5,686 nucleotides of DNA from positions 1 through 5,686 of the forward strand of contig JAPOLW010000278.1 of NCBI GenBank assembly GCA_029976905.1, written 5' to 3'. The notes beneath the pieces were generated by a model that made no database searches, was not told the DNA's origin, and saw nothing but the letters and a program-made list of their open reading frames with translations. Positions within the stretch are counted from its first letter, which is position 1. Every line of letters starts with the position of its first letter. This stretch comes from a bacterium (GTDB lineage Bacteria; Desulfobacterota; Binatia; UBA12015). Shown here in pieces: positions 5,063-5,686 of the stretch. The position numbers and the translations under genes are program-made.

Positions 5063-5635
5063 ATGATGATGTCAGTGGCACGAATCGCCCGGGCCCTTCT
5101 GCTCACGGGCCTCCTGTCGCTCACCGGTGCTGCGGGCGTGGCCGCCCAGACCTCCTGGGTCGGCGGCGAAGTCAAGCTCAATCTGCGGCGCGGGCCGAGC
5201 ACGGAGTACAAGATCATTGGCTCGGTCTCGAGCGAAGAGCCCGTCACTGTGCTCGACAGCCAGGACGGCTGGACGCAGGTACGGCTGGAAAATGGGCAGG
5301 AGGGCTGGATCCCCGGTGGCTATCTGTCGAGCGAGCCGCCGGCGGCGATTCGCGCCGAGCGACTCGAGACCGAAGCGCGGAGCCTGCGCGACCGACTGGC
5401 AACGAGCGAGACGGAAGCCGAGCGCCTTCGCTCCGAGAACCAATCCCTCTCCGCAGCGGAGACCGAGCAGCGCGAACGCATCACGGCGCTCACCACCGAA
5501 AATCACGAGCTGCGAGCCCTGGTGCGTTGGCGCGAATGGATTACCGGCGCATCGATCCTCGCGATCGGCATGATCGTGGGCGCCCTCCTGCGACGGCGGT
5601 CGGGGCGGCGCCGCAGCGACCGCTTGCGACTCTGA
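5063..5635 (+). CDS. SH3 domain–coiled-coil–TM protein (TIGR04211/YgiM-like)
   Basis: This 190-aa envelope protein has four clear parts. Residues 1-28 are a signal peptide ending GVAA before Gln29. Residues about 34-91 form a bacterial SH3 domain, with VKLNLRRGPSTEYKIIGSV (38-55) and GWTQVRLENGQEGWIPGGYL (69-88) as the typical RxGPS and GWV-type motifs. Residues about 96-155 are charged, leucine-spaced and probably coiled coil. One transmembrane helix (158-176) is followed by a very basic tail (RRRSGRRRSDRLRL). The architecture matches the TIGR04211 SH3 family that includes E. coli YgiM. The positive-inside rule puts the tail in the cytoplasm and the SH3 domain in the periplasm, where such domains commonly bind peptidoglycan or proteins. 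The exact role is not known. The start at 5063 gives a proper signal peptide and has GGAGGAG at 6 nt spacing; ATG 5066 or 5069 are also possible. A short GCGG/CCGC hairpin at 5641-5652 lacks a T-tract, so no terminator is seen before the window ends. Confidence 0.88.
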   Translation: MMMSVARIARALLLTGLLSLTGAAGVAAQTSWVGGEVKLNLRRGPSTEYKIIGSVSSEEPVTVLDSQDGWTQVRLENGQEGWIPGGYLSSEPPAAIRAERLETEARSLRDRLATSETEAERLRSENQSLSAAETEQRERITALTTENHELRALVRWREWITGASILAIGMIVGALLRRRSGRRRSDRLRL

Positions 5636-5686
5636 GACGAGCGGACCTCCGCGGCCACGCCACCCCGGCACCACCCCGCCGGTCGA

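Overview
The window is GC-rich chromosomal DNA from a Gram-negative bacterium. It encodes an outer-membrane-type beta-barrel protein with a signal peptide. It also encodes a periplasmic SH3/coiled-coil protein of a type common in Proteobacteria and deltaproteobacterial lineages. The mix of a phosphotransferase–DUF6285 pair, classical ThyA–FolA and high third-position GC would suit an uncultured deltaproteobacterium or myxobacterium-like organism. That placement is inference; no marker gene here settles it. I see no transposase, integrase, CRISPR array, tRNA or rRNA, and no obvious multi-gene defence or biosynthetic system.

Layout. Bases 1-69 are a 13-bp tandem repeat lying downstream of a minus-strand block. 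That block, read from right to left, is a signal-peptide-bearing outer-membrane barrel protein (2161-3192), a strong stem-loop terminator (2080-2109), an ACAD10/11-type phosphotransferase (975-2000), a DUF6285 protein (560-973) and thioredoxin trxA (113-439). A divergent spacer of 293 bp (3193-3485) separates this block from a plus-strand pair, thyA (3486-4280) and folA (4333-4824). A 35-codon membrane microprotein reads back toward folA on the minus strand (4821-4928), and the two stop codons overlap. It is divergent from a plus-strand SH3–coiled-coil–TM protein (5063-5635) that closes the window.

How the genes work together. ThyA makes dTMP and oxidises methylene-tetrahydrofolate to dihydrofolate; FolA (DHFR) reduces it back, so their adjacency is metabolically natural. 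A 19-codon frame bridges them exactly through ATGA and GTGA overlaps, which suggests translational coupling. The phosphotransferase and DUF6285 genes are separated by 1 nt and probably form a functional pair. Thioredoxin is a general disulfide reductase with no special link to its neighbours.

The least ordinary items are the 35-aa membrane microprotein with a near-perfect Shine-Dalgarno sequence, the thyA–folA bridging frame, and a probable leaderless thyA transcript. The rest is conventional housekeeping content.
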